From Gonatopus flavifemur (Eukaryota > Arthropoda > Insecta > Hymenoptera > Dryinidae), in contig JAFFJZ010000007.1 in NCBI GenBank assembly GCA_018340375.1, positions 3,472,001-3,536,000 of the forward strand: 64,000 nt of DNA, read 5' to 3'. Position numbers and translations under genes: made by a program. Numbering within the stretch: position 1 is the first letter of the stretch; the number at the start of each line of letters is the position of its first letter. The notes below the pieces were generated by a model. The model was not told the origin of the DNA, searched no databases, and was given only the letters and a program-made list of their open reading frames with translations. Shown here in pieces: positions 47,733 through 58,570 of the stretch.

Positions 47733-47805
47733 GTTTTCAACCGATTGGGATGAAACTCACGTGTGAACACTATGAGATCACAACTAGAACGTGGTGAAAC
47801 ACAGA
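47733..47805 (+). repeat. fragment of the AACCGATTGGGATG interspersed repeat
   Basis: TTTTCAACCGATTGGGATGA and GATCACAACTAGAACG match the blocks at 31290-31350. Followed by a short CA-rich stretch and directly by the MITE at 47818. Confidence 0.55.
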
Positions 47806-47817
47806 CACACACACGTG

Positions 47818-48047
47818 CACAGAAAAAAGTTTATATTAAAGATTACTATATGTTTATGGTACTCGTGGGATATACTTTATTATGAGGTTCAGAATTAAAT
47901 TCATTTTAAATTATAACATATTTATCTTCATCCTCACGAGAGAGTATGGTGAATGCTCGTATACTTGTGGTTCATAGCGACATAATCAAATATATCTCAA
48001 AAGTACAATATAAATATGCTTATATCTAATATAGAATTTTTACTGTG
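47818..48047 (-). mobile_element. 230-bp MITE, CACAGTAAAAA family, copy 2
   Basis: Inverse of 5983-6211 along its full length. Ends CACAGAAAAAAG and TTTTTACTGTG, with TG on both sides. Confidence 0.8.
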
Positions 48048-48182
48048 TGCACTCTTGAAAATCGCGTTATCTCGATGTTTTAAAGCGCTTGACAAAGGTG
48101 TAATACCCTGTTATGCATAATAGATTTTGGACCATATCACAATACTTCCGTTTCCTTATTCATGTCAAATGGAGCCTATTGG

Positions 48183-48305
48183 AAAAATCCTATTCATTTC
48201 TATATGAATCTATTCAAACATGCAAAATTCGGATTTAAATTCAATCGGTTCTAATCGGTTTAAATCCGAATTTTGCACGTTTAATAGGAATGAATGGGTT
48301 TTTTT
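48183..48305. mobile_element. hairpin MITE, about 120 bp
   Basis: The inner arms TGCAAAATTCGGATTTAAA (48221-48239) and TTTAAATCCGAATTTTGCA (about 48259-48277) are perfect inverses around a 19-nt loop. The outer arms AAAAATCCTATTCATTTC and GAATGAATGGGTTTTTTT are imperfect inverses. It immediately precedes the LINE target duplication. Confidence 0.6.
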
Positions 48306-48315
48306 GACCAGGGGA

Positions 48316-49547
48316 ATTTAACTTCACATGCCTCGGAAATACTGACAAAAATTATATACAGGAGCATGAAGAATAAAATAGAAAGTAGATTAGCAGAAGG
48401 TCAGTTCGTTTTTAGGAAAAATAGGGGAACGCGGGAAGCAATATTAGCACTCAGAACAGTAGTAGAGAAAAGTCTAGAGTTAAAAAAGTCTGTGTATATA
48501 GGTTTTGTAGATATACAAAAAGCTTTCGATAATGTTGATTGGGAGAAAATGTTCACGATTTTGAAAAAGGTAGGAATTAATTTCAAGGATAGGAGAATAA
48601 TACATGAATCACATAAGAATCGAACCGCAATAATAGAAATAGAGGGTCTAAAAGAGAAAGCACAAATTAAAAGAGGGGTGAGACAAGGATGCTCACCATC
48701 ACCATTGATTTTCAATTTGTATATAGAAGAAGCGATGAACGGAGTGAAGGAGCAAGTGCAATTGAAATTACAGATTTGGGGTGAAAGTGTAAGCATGTTG
48801 AGATTTGCGGTTGACATAGCTATATTAGCTACGAGTGGTACTGAGTTAGAAAACACTCTGAACAATATGAGAACAATATTATTGGAGAACTATTGTATGA
48901 ATATAAATAAGGACAAAACAAAATTCATGATTTGTACAACAGCGAAAACATCAAGAAGAACGAAAATCAAAATAGATGCAGAGACAATTCAGCAAGTCAA
49001 AGAATTCAAATATCTAGGAAGCATAATTACAGCAAACGGTGAGAGCGAAAGAGATATAAGAGCAAGAATAGCACAAGGAAAACAGGCTTTCCACCAAAAG
49101 AAACAGCCACTATGTTCGAAGCAGTAAGGAAAAAATTCCTGAAGAGTTACGTTTGGAGCACAGCATTATATGGTTGCAAAACTTGGAAAATTGGAAAAAC
49201 GGACCAACGAAGACTTGAAACTTTTAAAATGTGGTGTTATATAAGGATGCTTAAAGTAAAGTGGATAGAGAAAGTAAAAAATGAAGAAGTACTTGAGAAG
49301 GTAAATGAAAAAAGAAGTTTTTTGAGACATGCCGTGAAAAGAAGTAAAGATAGGACACACATTAAGGCATGATAGCTCATTGAAAACAATATTGGAAGGA
49401 AAAATGAATGGTAAAACTCGAAAAGGTAGACCTAGATTAAGTTATATGAAGCAAATTATAAAAGATAAGGATTGTCGTACATGTGTAGAAATTAAGCGTA
49501 TAATAGATAATAGACATGGTTGGAGGATTTCATCAAACAAGTCATAA
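48316..49547 (+). pseudogene. LINE reverse transcriptase, broken
   Basis: The first frame (to 49127) contains reverse transcriptase blocks: HASEILTKII, GQFVFRKNRGTREAI, motif A FVDIQKAFDNVDW (Asp at 48510-48512), motif B RGVRQGCSPSPLIFN, and motif C LRFAVDIAILA. Motif C should read FADD; the first Asp codon is GTT (Val) at 48810-48812, which would inactivate the enzyme. FKYLGSII, a typical post-polymerase motif, follows. A frameshift near 49100-49125 moves the C-terminal part (YGCKTWKIGKTDQRRLETF) into another frame. A further break near 49360 precedes the last block (GRPRLSYMKQII), which ends at a stop at 49545. No endonuclease domain is present because of the 5' truncation. Confidence 0.85.
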
Positions 49548-49560
49548 GACTGATTACTTC

Positions 49561-49597
<37 letters not shown>
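48316..49597 (+). mobile_element. 5'-truncated LINE with (ATG)n tail and 9-bp TSD
   Basis: Flanked by perfect 9-bp duplications ACCAGGGGA (48307-48315 and 49598-49606). It starts in the middle of a reverse transcriptase frame and ends in an ATG/GAT trinucleotide run (49561-49597). Together these show target-primed reverse transcription with 5' truncation. Microsatellite-like 3' tails instead of poly(A) are known for RTE and some other LINE clades; the clade was not determined. Confidence 0.88.
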
Positions 49598-49599
<2 letters not shown>

Positions 49600-49854
49600 C
49601 AGGGGAGACACTGGTACGCACGTGTTCTCTCAAACAAATATTCTTAGATTCTGGATTTCATGCAGACCCATAAATCATAGTCAGTTTGCAGAAGATGACA
49701 AATCTTGAGCTTAAGTTCTTGGCGATACATGAAAAAAATAATGCTCTGGGCCTACAGGACATGGGAATACCTCTGGTGGTCACACACAAACAACCAAGAA
49801 GAGAAAATTCTTCACCGAATAATTAAAAAATAATTTAAAAATTGTAATTTTTGG

Positions 49855-50092
49855 TACGTGCATCTCTCCGCTCTCTATTATTCATTCGCAATGAAACTTA
49901 TATCAAGTTCTAGTTATGATCCGATAGGGATTCCATATGAATTCCATCCCAATCGGTTGAAAACTATGGAAAATTTATCCGTGCGATCCGCATTTTTTGG
50001 CAATATTTTGAAAGCATGCCTTCCCCATGTCCGTGTATCATCCGAATGTTATGGAATTTGGAGCATATTCAATTCACGAGGTGTTAGTTGTA
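49855..50092 (-). repeat. AACCGATTGGGATG interspersed repeat, left half split by mariner
   Basis: Inverse of 31160-31420: blocks CTCTCCGCTCTCTATTATTC, GTTATGATCCGATAGGG, CATCCCAATCGGTTGAAAAC and TTCACGAGGTGTTAGTTGTA. The last block stops at the mariner insertion. Confidence 0.65.
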
Positions 50093-50995
50093 CCACTGTG
50101 ATCAAAAAGTAAGGTGAAATTGTCATTCAAAACTCCTGGGCATTAGGAAGGCAGGTAAATTTTTTTTCCTAGGTTGGTAGGACTGTATATAACATTTGCC
50201 AAGCGTCTGTTTGTCAAAAGGTTTAATTATCTCCGAGTGACACGTGTTTTTTTAAACAACCAAAAGTGAATTTTCCGATTTTCACAATGGGTGATTTTGT
50301 TGAGCAAAAGAACTCACATCAAATTTTGTTTGCGGAACGAATATTCTTGTGCGGACACGTTGAAAATGTTGCGGAAGGCCTTTGGTGATTAAACTATGGC
50401 ACAAAAAAACGTTTACAAGTGGCGCAACGAGTTCAGAGCGGGCCGAGAACGCGTTTAAGACGAACCATCAACGTCTACCGACGAGGGCCACGTCCAAAAA
50501 ATCAAAGATTTAGTGCTTGAAAATCGTCGATTGACAATTAGAGACCTCGCTGATAGCGTTGGAATATTATTTGGCTAAGCCTAAACCATCATCATGGGTG
50601 AACAACTCTTGGTTCCTTCATCACGATAATGCACCGGCTCACACTGCATTGGTTCTTCACGATTTTTTTTTGCCAAAAACTCGATTCATATCGTTCCGCA
50701 ACCACCGTATTCGCCTGATTTTGCTCCGTGCGACTTCTGGCTATTCAGCAAACTCAAAAGGTCAATGCGAGGACGCCGTTTTGACACGATTGAGGAGATA
50801 AAAACCGAATCGAAGAAGGTCTTGAAGGCTATACCGGAAAGACTATTCCGACTGTTTCGAGGACTGGAAAAAGCGTTGGCAAAAGTGTGTTTTATCGAAC
50901 GGGGATTACTTTGAAAGGGATGAAATTGATTCGGAAGAATGAATAAAAAATTATCATTTTATAAACAAATTCACCCCACTTCTTGATCACAGTAG
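50093..50995 (+). mobile_element. internally deleted mariner with TIRs and TA duplication
   Basis: CCACTGTGATCAAAAAGTAA at the left is the inverse of the right end (TTCTTGATCACAGTAG) with few mismatches over about 27 bp. TA is duplicated at 50091-50092 and 50996-50997. The site equals an uninterrupted TA in the paralogous repeat near 31169. At 903 bp it is about 400 bp shorter than a full mariner. Confidence 0.88.
50287..50940 (+). pseudogene. mariner transposase remnant (irritans-like)
   Basis: The N-terminal part begins MGDFVEQKNSHQ and, after frameshifts and stops, includes VYKWRNEFRAGRERV and LVLENRRLTIRDLADSVGI, the DNA-binding domain. It then jumps directly (about 50564) to WVNNSWFLHHDNAPAHTALV, which holds the second catalytic Asp. 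In another frame come PYSPDFAPCDFWLFSKLK with the third Asp and the C-terminal DYFERDEID near 50910. The middle of the protein with the first catalytic Asp is missing. Multiple stops and frame changes make it inactive. Subgroup assignment is from recalled family sequence. Confidence 0.85.
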
Positions 50996-50997
50996 TA

Positions 50998-51760
50998 CTG
51001 TATTAATTTCAAGCACATCGGAAGTGACAGGAGAAATTGGTGAGCACTCGTGGTGATGTAAGCTTCGAAACATCGTTTACGAATTCTACAAATGTCGTTA
51101 TTATAAGGATATCTTTCGTTCTCATCCGATCGTTATGAAATTTTGAACACAGTTCAATGCAGTATCTATGGTGATTTGAAATGAGTTTGAATCTAATCCT
51201 CGCAGGGAAACCGGAGAGGGAAAGGAAACATATCATGAGAAATTGTGATTTTCCGACCGGACATGTTTTCGCTTCCTGTTATCCGATTTCATTCAAGCTC
51301 ATACCATGATTTGGTTATGATCCCATACTGGTTCCATATGAGTTCCATCCTAATTGGTTGGAAACTGTGAAAAAATTACTTTCACTAAGAATATGGAAGT
51401 ACTATACCGTTCTCCATACAGATTCTTTTTCAATTGTCTTTCAAAATGAACGAGGAAGCCATGGGCCAATCAGCAGACTTCGGTGGGATAGGAATCCTAA
51501 ATTTTTTTTCCCGGAAGAGGCTACTATCAGATTTTCAAATTTTGTTTCGAAGCTTAGTGCTCACCATTTCCTTTCCTGGCTTCCAACTTGCTCGAAATTC
51601 ATACCATACAACTAACACCTCGTGAATTGAATATACTCCAAGTCCCATAACATTTGGATGATACAGACATACGGAAGACATGCTTTCAAAACATTCCCAA
51701 AAAACACGGATCGTAAAAAAAAATTTTCCACACTTTTCAATCGATTGGAATGAAACTCAT
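50998..51760. repeat. continuation of the interspersed repeat, rearranged
   Basis: Contains an inverse core at about 51300-51370 (TTATGATCCCATACTGGTTC; TTCCATCCTAATTGGTTGG) and a forward copy at 51590-51760 (ACTAACACCTCGTGAATTG; TCAATCGATTGGAATGAAAC). Between them is other sequence, so several partial copies are joined head to head. Open frames here belong to the repeat. Confidence 0.55.
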
Positions 51761-51761
51761 A

Positions 51762-52165
51762 CACAGTGAAAAATTTTGTGTATTTTTAACACACGTGTAT
51801 GTCCCAGGAGGTCCACTCGCAATGCTTGTTAAATATTAACCCAAAAAATGTATCAAATCAACTAGTATTGCCGCGAGCCGAGCCGAGTCTAGTTTTGAAC
51901 ATTGGCTCGGCTTGGCTCGCACTTTTAAAATCACGCCTCGGCTCGCTGCGAGCTAGCTCGAGCCGAGACGAGCTGGGAGCGTGATTCAAAGAAGTTTCAA
52001 CATGTCTTTCATGGAATTTCTGTGATTTCCATTACTGAATTTGAATTTGATGTGCCTACAAATCAAAATGCGACGTGATATAATTTACTATGCCACATAT
52101 CGAGGGCGGCTGTGCTACGTATGTCAGTGAACTTTACTATTTTTTGAAGATCTCTTTTCTCCGTG
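51762..52165. mobile_element. 404-bp CACAGTG/CACGG-ended element with GAGCCGAGC cluster
   Basis: CACAGTGAAAAATTTTG at the left and GATCTCTTTTCTCCGTG at the right, with TA on both sides. The segment 51872-51982 is strikingly GC-rich and repeats GAGCCGAGC / GGCTCGGC words in both orientations. It may be a nested element or a subterminal binding-site cluster. Confidence 0.55.
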
Positions 52166-52442
52166 TACTAGCGTCGGTAAATCGCATCATTTTTTAGAAA
52201 AAGACGCAATCATATGATAGAAAGAGAGGTTTTATATAGATGCTAGCATCTTCTTAAGGTAACCTATTATCTCATTAGTGCACGAATAATAAAGTATAGT
52301 TATATTTCGGGATTATTCTCATTCGGGATATCAGATTTCGAGCCAATTGAGCGTCGGGCTGACACTCTTTCGGAATAATCACGGTTTACTTGAACGTGAA
52401 CTTGAGACCGTGAGGCTGCGCCTTACGTTTTTCTCACTTACA

Positions 52443-52567
52443 CTCTAGCTACACAAGTTCACGTAAATGTGAACGTGAAGAACAGAAGGATGAGCACCAC
52501 GAAAATTTGGCGCCGTGCGCAGGTATTCACCTTTACGTTCGTCTTTACGAAATTTGTGTAGCTAGAC
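52443..52567. repeat. inverted repeat with CTAGCTACACAA arms
   Basis: CTCTAGCTACACAAGTTCAC at the left pairs with TTTACGAAATTTGTGTAGCTAG at the right. The interior has a further palindrome around TTCACGTAAATGTGAACGTGAA. Probably a small MITE. Confidence 0.55.
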
Positions 52568-52591
52568 CTTTAGTACGTAATGTTCCGTTAC

Positions 52592-54006
52592 TACGTTCAT
52601 GTTTATGAAACTTCTGTAGACAAATCCTTGACTATATAATCATGGACTGCCAGTTTACCCCCACTTTTCCTATCTAAGCAATGTTAAAGATTTGTCGCCA
52701 ACATATTCGAGATCTTCAATATTTTAGCTCCACCTCATCAACTAAATCCGCGGGTGATTTGAAAAATTAAAATGCATAATTGCGTAATATTCAACGATAT
52801 TCAATAATTAACCATTTTTACGGAATGAAAAACATGAATGATTAAAGTTCCAATGTTTCAAACAAAACGTGGTATGAAAATTATGCATTATAATCTCATA
52901 ATTGCGAGCAAGATAATGTATGGAATTTATTGATGTTGATACTGAATAAAAATTTTATAAACCAAAGTATTCAATCAAATCATCTATACAGTGATAGAAT
53001 AAATTTAATCAGATTTCTAATTCGATGACAGTGCAATGTTCATTCAACAATGTAATAACCTATGTAGGAGAGATTAGAGAGTTCAAAGAATGCATCGGAG
53101 AAGCCTCCCAACATATCCGAGTTTTACATGCAAAATTTAGGAGAAGTGTGATTAAAACTTTATTTAATGTAGATAATGAAATATTCATTATGTTGGATAA
53201 AAGTATTTGAAAGGATTTGATCAAGTATCATTATGAAATTATTCCAAATGTAATGAGATGTTACCTCCAAATGTTGATTATTTCAAGACATGGGTGATTC
53301 AATGAACAAGATATTGAATACTGAGAATTCAATCAATTTTCTTTACCAAGTCAATCATTTCATTTGGAGAGCATTTGAAAACTTTGATGAGGGCGTATGA
53401 ATGAAACTGAGATCATTTGTTGGAAAGAGTTCTGAACTAAATATTCATCGGTGATTCATGAGAAACATGGATGTAAGATTGACTTTTTTAATCTCCAAAA
53501 CATATTACAAGAAATCAGCCACAAGATTCACAACATATGAAGTTGAATTCTTGATACATTTGAATAAATAATTCAAACCTGAACGACATGTCATTATAGT
53601 TGCACATTATTTCATAGTTGAATGTTACAATTGAATTATCTATATTCCTAACAGAAATATCCAAAAATTATATGCTGCTAAAATGTGAATTTGGATTGTT
53701 CACTGAAACAAATTTGTAATCCAATAACGAAATACTCAACTGTGAAAGACCCAAAATCTCACGATACACTCTTTGATCGATGCTTTCAATTACAAGATAA
53801 TATTTACGTTATAAAACGTTTATTATCAAACGCCTTGAGATAGGATGACGCGCCAAAAATTCGCATGTTCGTTCTTATTGAATGGCGGTGCTGCGAGCAC
53901 AAATCATGTTGCGATCACAAATCATGTTACGATCACGTCTGAAGTTAGTGACTAGCAGTCCATGATTATATAGTCAAAGAGACAAACCATAAGCATGAAC
54001 GGAACG
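52592..54006. mobile_element. possible 1.4 kb element with TTGACTATATAATCATGGACTG arms
   Basis: TTGACTATATAATCATGGAC and the following TGC at 52628-52650 recur inverted at 53954-53976. Weaker inverted similarity extends outwards (ACGTTCATGTTTATG against CATAAGCATGAACGGAACGT). The repeats point to a non-autonomous element or two inverted MITE copies. The interior (52660-53950) is AT-rich without coding sequence. Confidence 0.5.
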
Positions 54007-54009
54007 TGA

Positions 54010-55040
54010 CCGGTTGCGCAGATTTCAAAATTGAGTTCGTGCGCAATCAGTTACGTCTATGTTCATGTTGGAAGAATTTGTGAAGACAGATCATAGTCGA
54101 TGATCATTCAAATGCGAATAGAACCAAACGGGCATTACCCTGGAATGAAACTACGAGCTGTTTCCGCAATTGAATTGATATCTTATAGAATAATTCATCA
54201 AGTCCGTGTCATCATTTAATAAAACTACATTGTACATAAATAATAAGAAAATTGCGATTAAATTACATACACTGAGCGTTAGTAAACAAATCTATTTATC
54301 ATAACCTATAATGTAAGTATTGTTTCCATATTTTTACGCATAATGAATTACAATACAGCCAATTGACACTATGATTCTTACGTATTTCATCATTAATAAA
54401 GATCTTTTTGTTTCAAGTATTATTCAAATGCTCTACAAAGAATATTTTTCATCATAAATTTCTCATTATCAATTCAAAGAGTTGCTGGGAAATTGTGAAT
54501 GTATTTGGTTTCGAAGATTATGTTCCCAATATGCTTCATATACGAACCAAACTTCCTGTTGTAGTATACTTGAATATCCTGTTTTGTAATAGAAAGTGTT
54601 GTATTTTGCTAAAGCAGGTTAATTATATTATAATTTTCAAATGTGGGTATTTGCAGAAAAAAGTTACCTGTAAAATTATTACACGTATAAATACTTCAGA
54701 GTGAACTGGTATAAATCCACATTGTGAAGTTATATGTTATATTGTATGAAGAAAATCATTATACTTTCTATCAATCAATCAATAACAGAATTTTCTCACT
54801 CTTTGAGATTGAGATGCGGTAATATAGCGGAAATTCATTGCATACCTCAGTTAAGAAGGAAGTGGTTCCCATCATTCTCTGTGATATAAGATTGTTATAA
54901 TAATCCGCAGGTGGTCTTTTAGTTTCTGGAGTGAGAATTTTTAACTTCGTTTTCAGAATCATGTATCCATACAGGAAAAATTCGGGCGGAATGTGGCTGC
55001 ATCTTACTTGTAAACTTGACTGAAGTTCAGTCTTTTCTAT
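54010..55040. other. no supported feature
   Basis: AT-rich; a 98-codon frame at 54408-54704 has no recognisable motif. Confidence 0.35.
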
Positions 55041-55051
55041 TGTGTAGGGAT

Positions 55052-55197
55052 CAGTGGTCACAGATCCGAAACGCCGACATTCACTCATACAGACCCAACG
55101 GTACATGCACGTGAACATGTGATACGTGCATGTCCTCACAAGTATATACTGTTACATTCGTGTGAGTAAGGTCAGCGTTTCAGATCTGTGACCACTG
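55052..55197. mobile_element. 146-bp hAT MITE, CAGTGGTCACAGATC ends
   Basis: CAGTGGTCACAGATCCGAAA at the left is the inverse of the right end (TTTCAGATCTGTGACCACTG) except for one base, and the match continues inwards. Flanks GTAGGGAT (55044-55051) and GTAGGAAT (55198-55205) are an 8-bp duplication with one mismatch. The centre forms a secondary hairpin around ATGCACGTGAACATGTG. Confidence 0.85.
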
Positions 55198-55205
55198 GTA
55201 GGAAT

Positions 55206-55710
55206 TCGTTTCCAGTGCTTACTTTCAATTGGAACAGGGCTAGTTCTGGCTGCATCTTAGAATCAGCTGATGTACCCTGAAAGTAAGTTGAAAAATCATG
55301 ATTTGATATTCTTACTATACAGCCACAATTCATCCCTATTCAGATCAATTAGGACATGTATCCTAATGTGTAAGACTATCGGAATCCGCTCGGATGAGGT
55401 CAGTCGTGGCAACTCTGGAGTGAGCTAGGGCCAACTCTGGTGCAATGGTTATGCACAAGTCTCTGTCCATTACAAATTGATAACTCAGTCACCGATTATC
55501 AGTCAAGAGAGAAATTTAATTTCAATCAGAATATGAGTTGAATTTGAGATGAAGCTAAAAGAAGACTCAGTTGACTGAAAGTCAGCCACTGGAAAATCTT
55601 CTCAAACCCAAACAAGAATACAGCTTACATCAATTCCTATTGGACTGAAATTTAAATTTATTCTTCACTGAAATTCAAAGCGAATTGTTTCTGATGAATG
55701 AGTTCGTCCA
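55206..55710. other. no supported feature
   Basis: Includes slightly GC-richer sequence at 55380-55450 (CAACTCTGG repeated twice), otherwise nothing recognised. Confidence 0.35.
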
Positions 55711-55712
55711 TT

Positions 55713-55989
55713 GTTTTTTTGTTTTGCTTCACTCAACATGGCTTTACCTATCGACGACGAGGAATATGTTTGTGTTTATTTGGAGGATACAAAAAAAGTT
55801 TTAAGCTTCGTGAATTCATTCACTTCGCTCATTGACTGTTCAATTATACCGTGATCATAGTCGTTGAAGATTGAAAATCTCTTAACCTTCATCGGGAGAA
55901 TCGACCCCATGCCATTGCTGGAATAACCTGTCCTAGTCCTCTGCGTTTAAGCACTCCGCCATGGTACAGTTGTGATCAACTGATGCAAT
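55713..55989 (-). mobile_element. tRNA-derived SINE, copy 2
   Basis: Inverse of 47393-47661 over the full length, including A box (55949-55967 region), B box and the GATCACGGTATAATTGAACAG body. Its T-rich plus-strand start (TTGTTTTTTTGTTTTGC) is the A-rich 3' tail. Differences are scattered substitutions and a 6-nt insertion after the B box. Confidence 0.8.
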
Positions 55990-56239
55990 GAATCATTTCA
56001 TTATAGTATAATTATATAGTATGTGTAGTGTGAAGTCAAAGAGGAATTTTTGAATTAACTTCCATTTGTGTTGTAATGTTGAAGTGGAAGTATCGAAACA
56101 AAAATTCATTAACAATGCGGAAAATCCATTGACAAGCATTAATGCGGTTGATATTACGAATTGTCACCGAACTCGTGAGGCCCCCTGAACAATAAACAAA
56201 AAATCTGGAATGATTTGATTGAATTGGGACTGTGAGCAG

Positions 56240-56253
56240 TTATTATATATACG

Positions 56254-56284
<31 letters not shown>

Positions 56285-56285
56285 T
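56240..56285. repeat. (AT)n microsatellite
   Basis: AT dinucleotide run with a few interruptions. Confidence 0.85.
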
Positions 56286-56396
56286 TACTCATAAAAAATT
56301 GTAACACTGGCAATGAAAGAAATCCAACTTTATTTTCAGATATTTGTAACTGAATTATGCATCAAACTCTACATGGCTGACTGTAAGATATGAATT

Positions 56397-57616
56397 CAGA
56401 GGCGGGTTATCCCGTAGGCCAACCGGGCCATGGCCCGGGGCCTCGCCTCCTAGGAGGCCCCCTATTTGTGATTGAATAAAAAATAAGTTCAATCAATTTT
56501 TAAAACAAGAATTTTCATTCAAAAGATTCTCAGGTTTTGTACTTGCTTCTGTTTCAGAATTTTAAGCGAATAAAATTTCATAACAGATTCAAATTTTCGT
56601 TTGTGAATTGTTCTCATCCAGACAGCACACAAGGATCCCAAATGGGTGTTGAAAATGCCCAATATACTTTTTTGAATTCATGTCACCTATTTTTCATTGT
56701 GATTTTCAAAATTAATAAATTCAATTGAGATTTTGTGCTGAGGGTCTTATCTTATCTAAATGTTATATGATTGACTTTGAATTCCTTTATCTATTTGACT
56801 CATTTAGAAAATAAATACATTTCAGATGTATTGAAATTGTATTGGATATATGCATATATATCAAATAGAATTCAGAATGAAAATTTGTACACTAGACGAC
56901 ACATATTTTTTGTTTGAATCATCTAATCGTTATGGAATTTGCACCACAATTGTAGGAAAGATAAATGATGGTGCAATATCAATTTGAAGCTAATTCATCC
57001 AGGGCAACTGAATAGGCAATCATCCGATTACAATGAAACTTATATCTAAATAGCACACAGTAAATGTAAAAGTCAATGATTTACATCATGTAGATTTCAA
57101 GTAGAAATAGAGCAAAAAAAAAGGTAAAAACTAAGCTTTGAAAGGAAATTTTGGAATTCTTGTATTGCCGCTATAGCGTATAGGTACATTTCACTTAAAT
57201 TATCTGATTGAGGTAGAATTTTGCTCACATTATAGACCAAAGTGATAGTGATTCCATATCAGTCTGATTCATTTATAGGAACACCCTGCTGCTGTAACGA
57301 TTTAATCATGATATCTTTGTATGATTTCTATTCAATTCGGCGAAGAGATGAGGCTTGGATGATAACATTTCATTTGCAATTTGCATCATTTATTATAAAA
57401 TAATAAATATAATATGTGATACTTGAAATTAAGAACTGGATTAGAAATACGAAAGCCTTTTGCGTGTCTATCAGCAAAATATTTTGAACTGTTTGCTTTT
57501 GAACAGTGCGTAAATAATAATTATAATGACTATTGGATTCAACTTTTTTGTTAATGACAGAAGGGGCCCCACCTATTGCTCGCTTCAGGGCCCCCAGCAA
57601 GCTTGATCAGCGCCTG
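56397..57616. mobile_element. 1.22 kb non-autonomous hAT, CAGAGGCGGGTTA end, 8-bp TSD
   Basis: Begins CAGAGGCGGGTTATCCCGTA and ends TTGATCAGCGCCTG; perfect 8-bp duplications TATGAATT lie at 56389-56396 and 57617-57624. Both subterminal zones carry GGGGCC / GGCCCC clusters, while the centre is AT-rich. The CAG-GGCG end and GGGCC-rich subterminus are typical of one hAT group. No transposase was recognised. Confidence 0.88.
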
Positions 57617-57624
57617 TATGAATT

Positions 57625-58570
57625 GCTGATAATAGGCACATCATCCAATTTCATTGGATTCAATGCGGTCATAACTCATTTTCATTCTATATTACGGCTG
57701 AAATCCTCACATTGCTGATTTCAAGCCCCATCTGAAAATCAGTTTATCATGGAATTAAAATTTACTTTTTACTATGCACACCAGGTCCTGATATGGCTTT
57801 ATGTGGCCCTAATGTGGCCTGATGTGACCTCTATACCAGCTTCTGCTCGGATATTTTGAGCAAAGCAGTGATGAATATGTTGAAAATGTCCAAAATACAT
57901 AATTTATTCAGTTATTAAAGACCTTCTCAATTATTCATTTTTCAATTATTATTCTCATTTATGTTTCATCTAGGGTTCCAGTTTTCTATTTGGTCAGTTC
58001 AATTTCCTCATAATACTTACTCAGTTAAACAACAAATTCTGAATTCATATTCAATTGTTTCTTCTTCGGTGAGTTGTATCTTTCTCATGAGATAGGAGAC
58101 GTCATGTTGTTGAATCTTCATTTTGATGCACTTGAGTTGAAGTATATGAAGTATACTATCATATTCCATCAGAGTAACAGTTTGTTATTCTATGAAAATA
58201 ACTTTTTCGTCCTTGATAATTTTCAAATTATAATTCTCAATTCATTGTTCATTCCAATTTGCAATTCAAGAATACTAAAGGAAAGAATTTATCTGCAACA
58301 CAAGCATATAAAAATACCTCCCTTATGGAATAAAAACAGAAGAAATTCGAAGATGAAAAGAGATTGTATCGGAAACAATGAAAAATAACAAACCCAACGT
58401 TACTTTTGCGGTGCTGGTGTATTGAGTACGTTATCTATCAACTTATGTCATTCGTAACTTACGATGCCAGTTTCGGCATCTGGGTCGTGGCAAAGTTGCT
58501 TTGAGCTCTGCTTTTCACCATTTTTCCACCTGTCTTGTTCGCTCACATTGCTCTGTTTCTTGTCTAACGA
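57625..58570. other. no supported feature
   Basis: A 104-codon frame at 58074-58388 has no recognisable motif. A TGGCCCTAATGTGGCC patch lies near 57805. Confidence 0.35.

Noticed and set aside
48294..48315. ATG at 48294 as the start of the reverse transcriptase gene
   Set aside because: It lies in the pre-insertion flank, upstream of and overlapping the 9-bp target duplication; the element itself begins at 48316 mid-frame.
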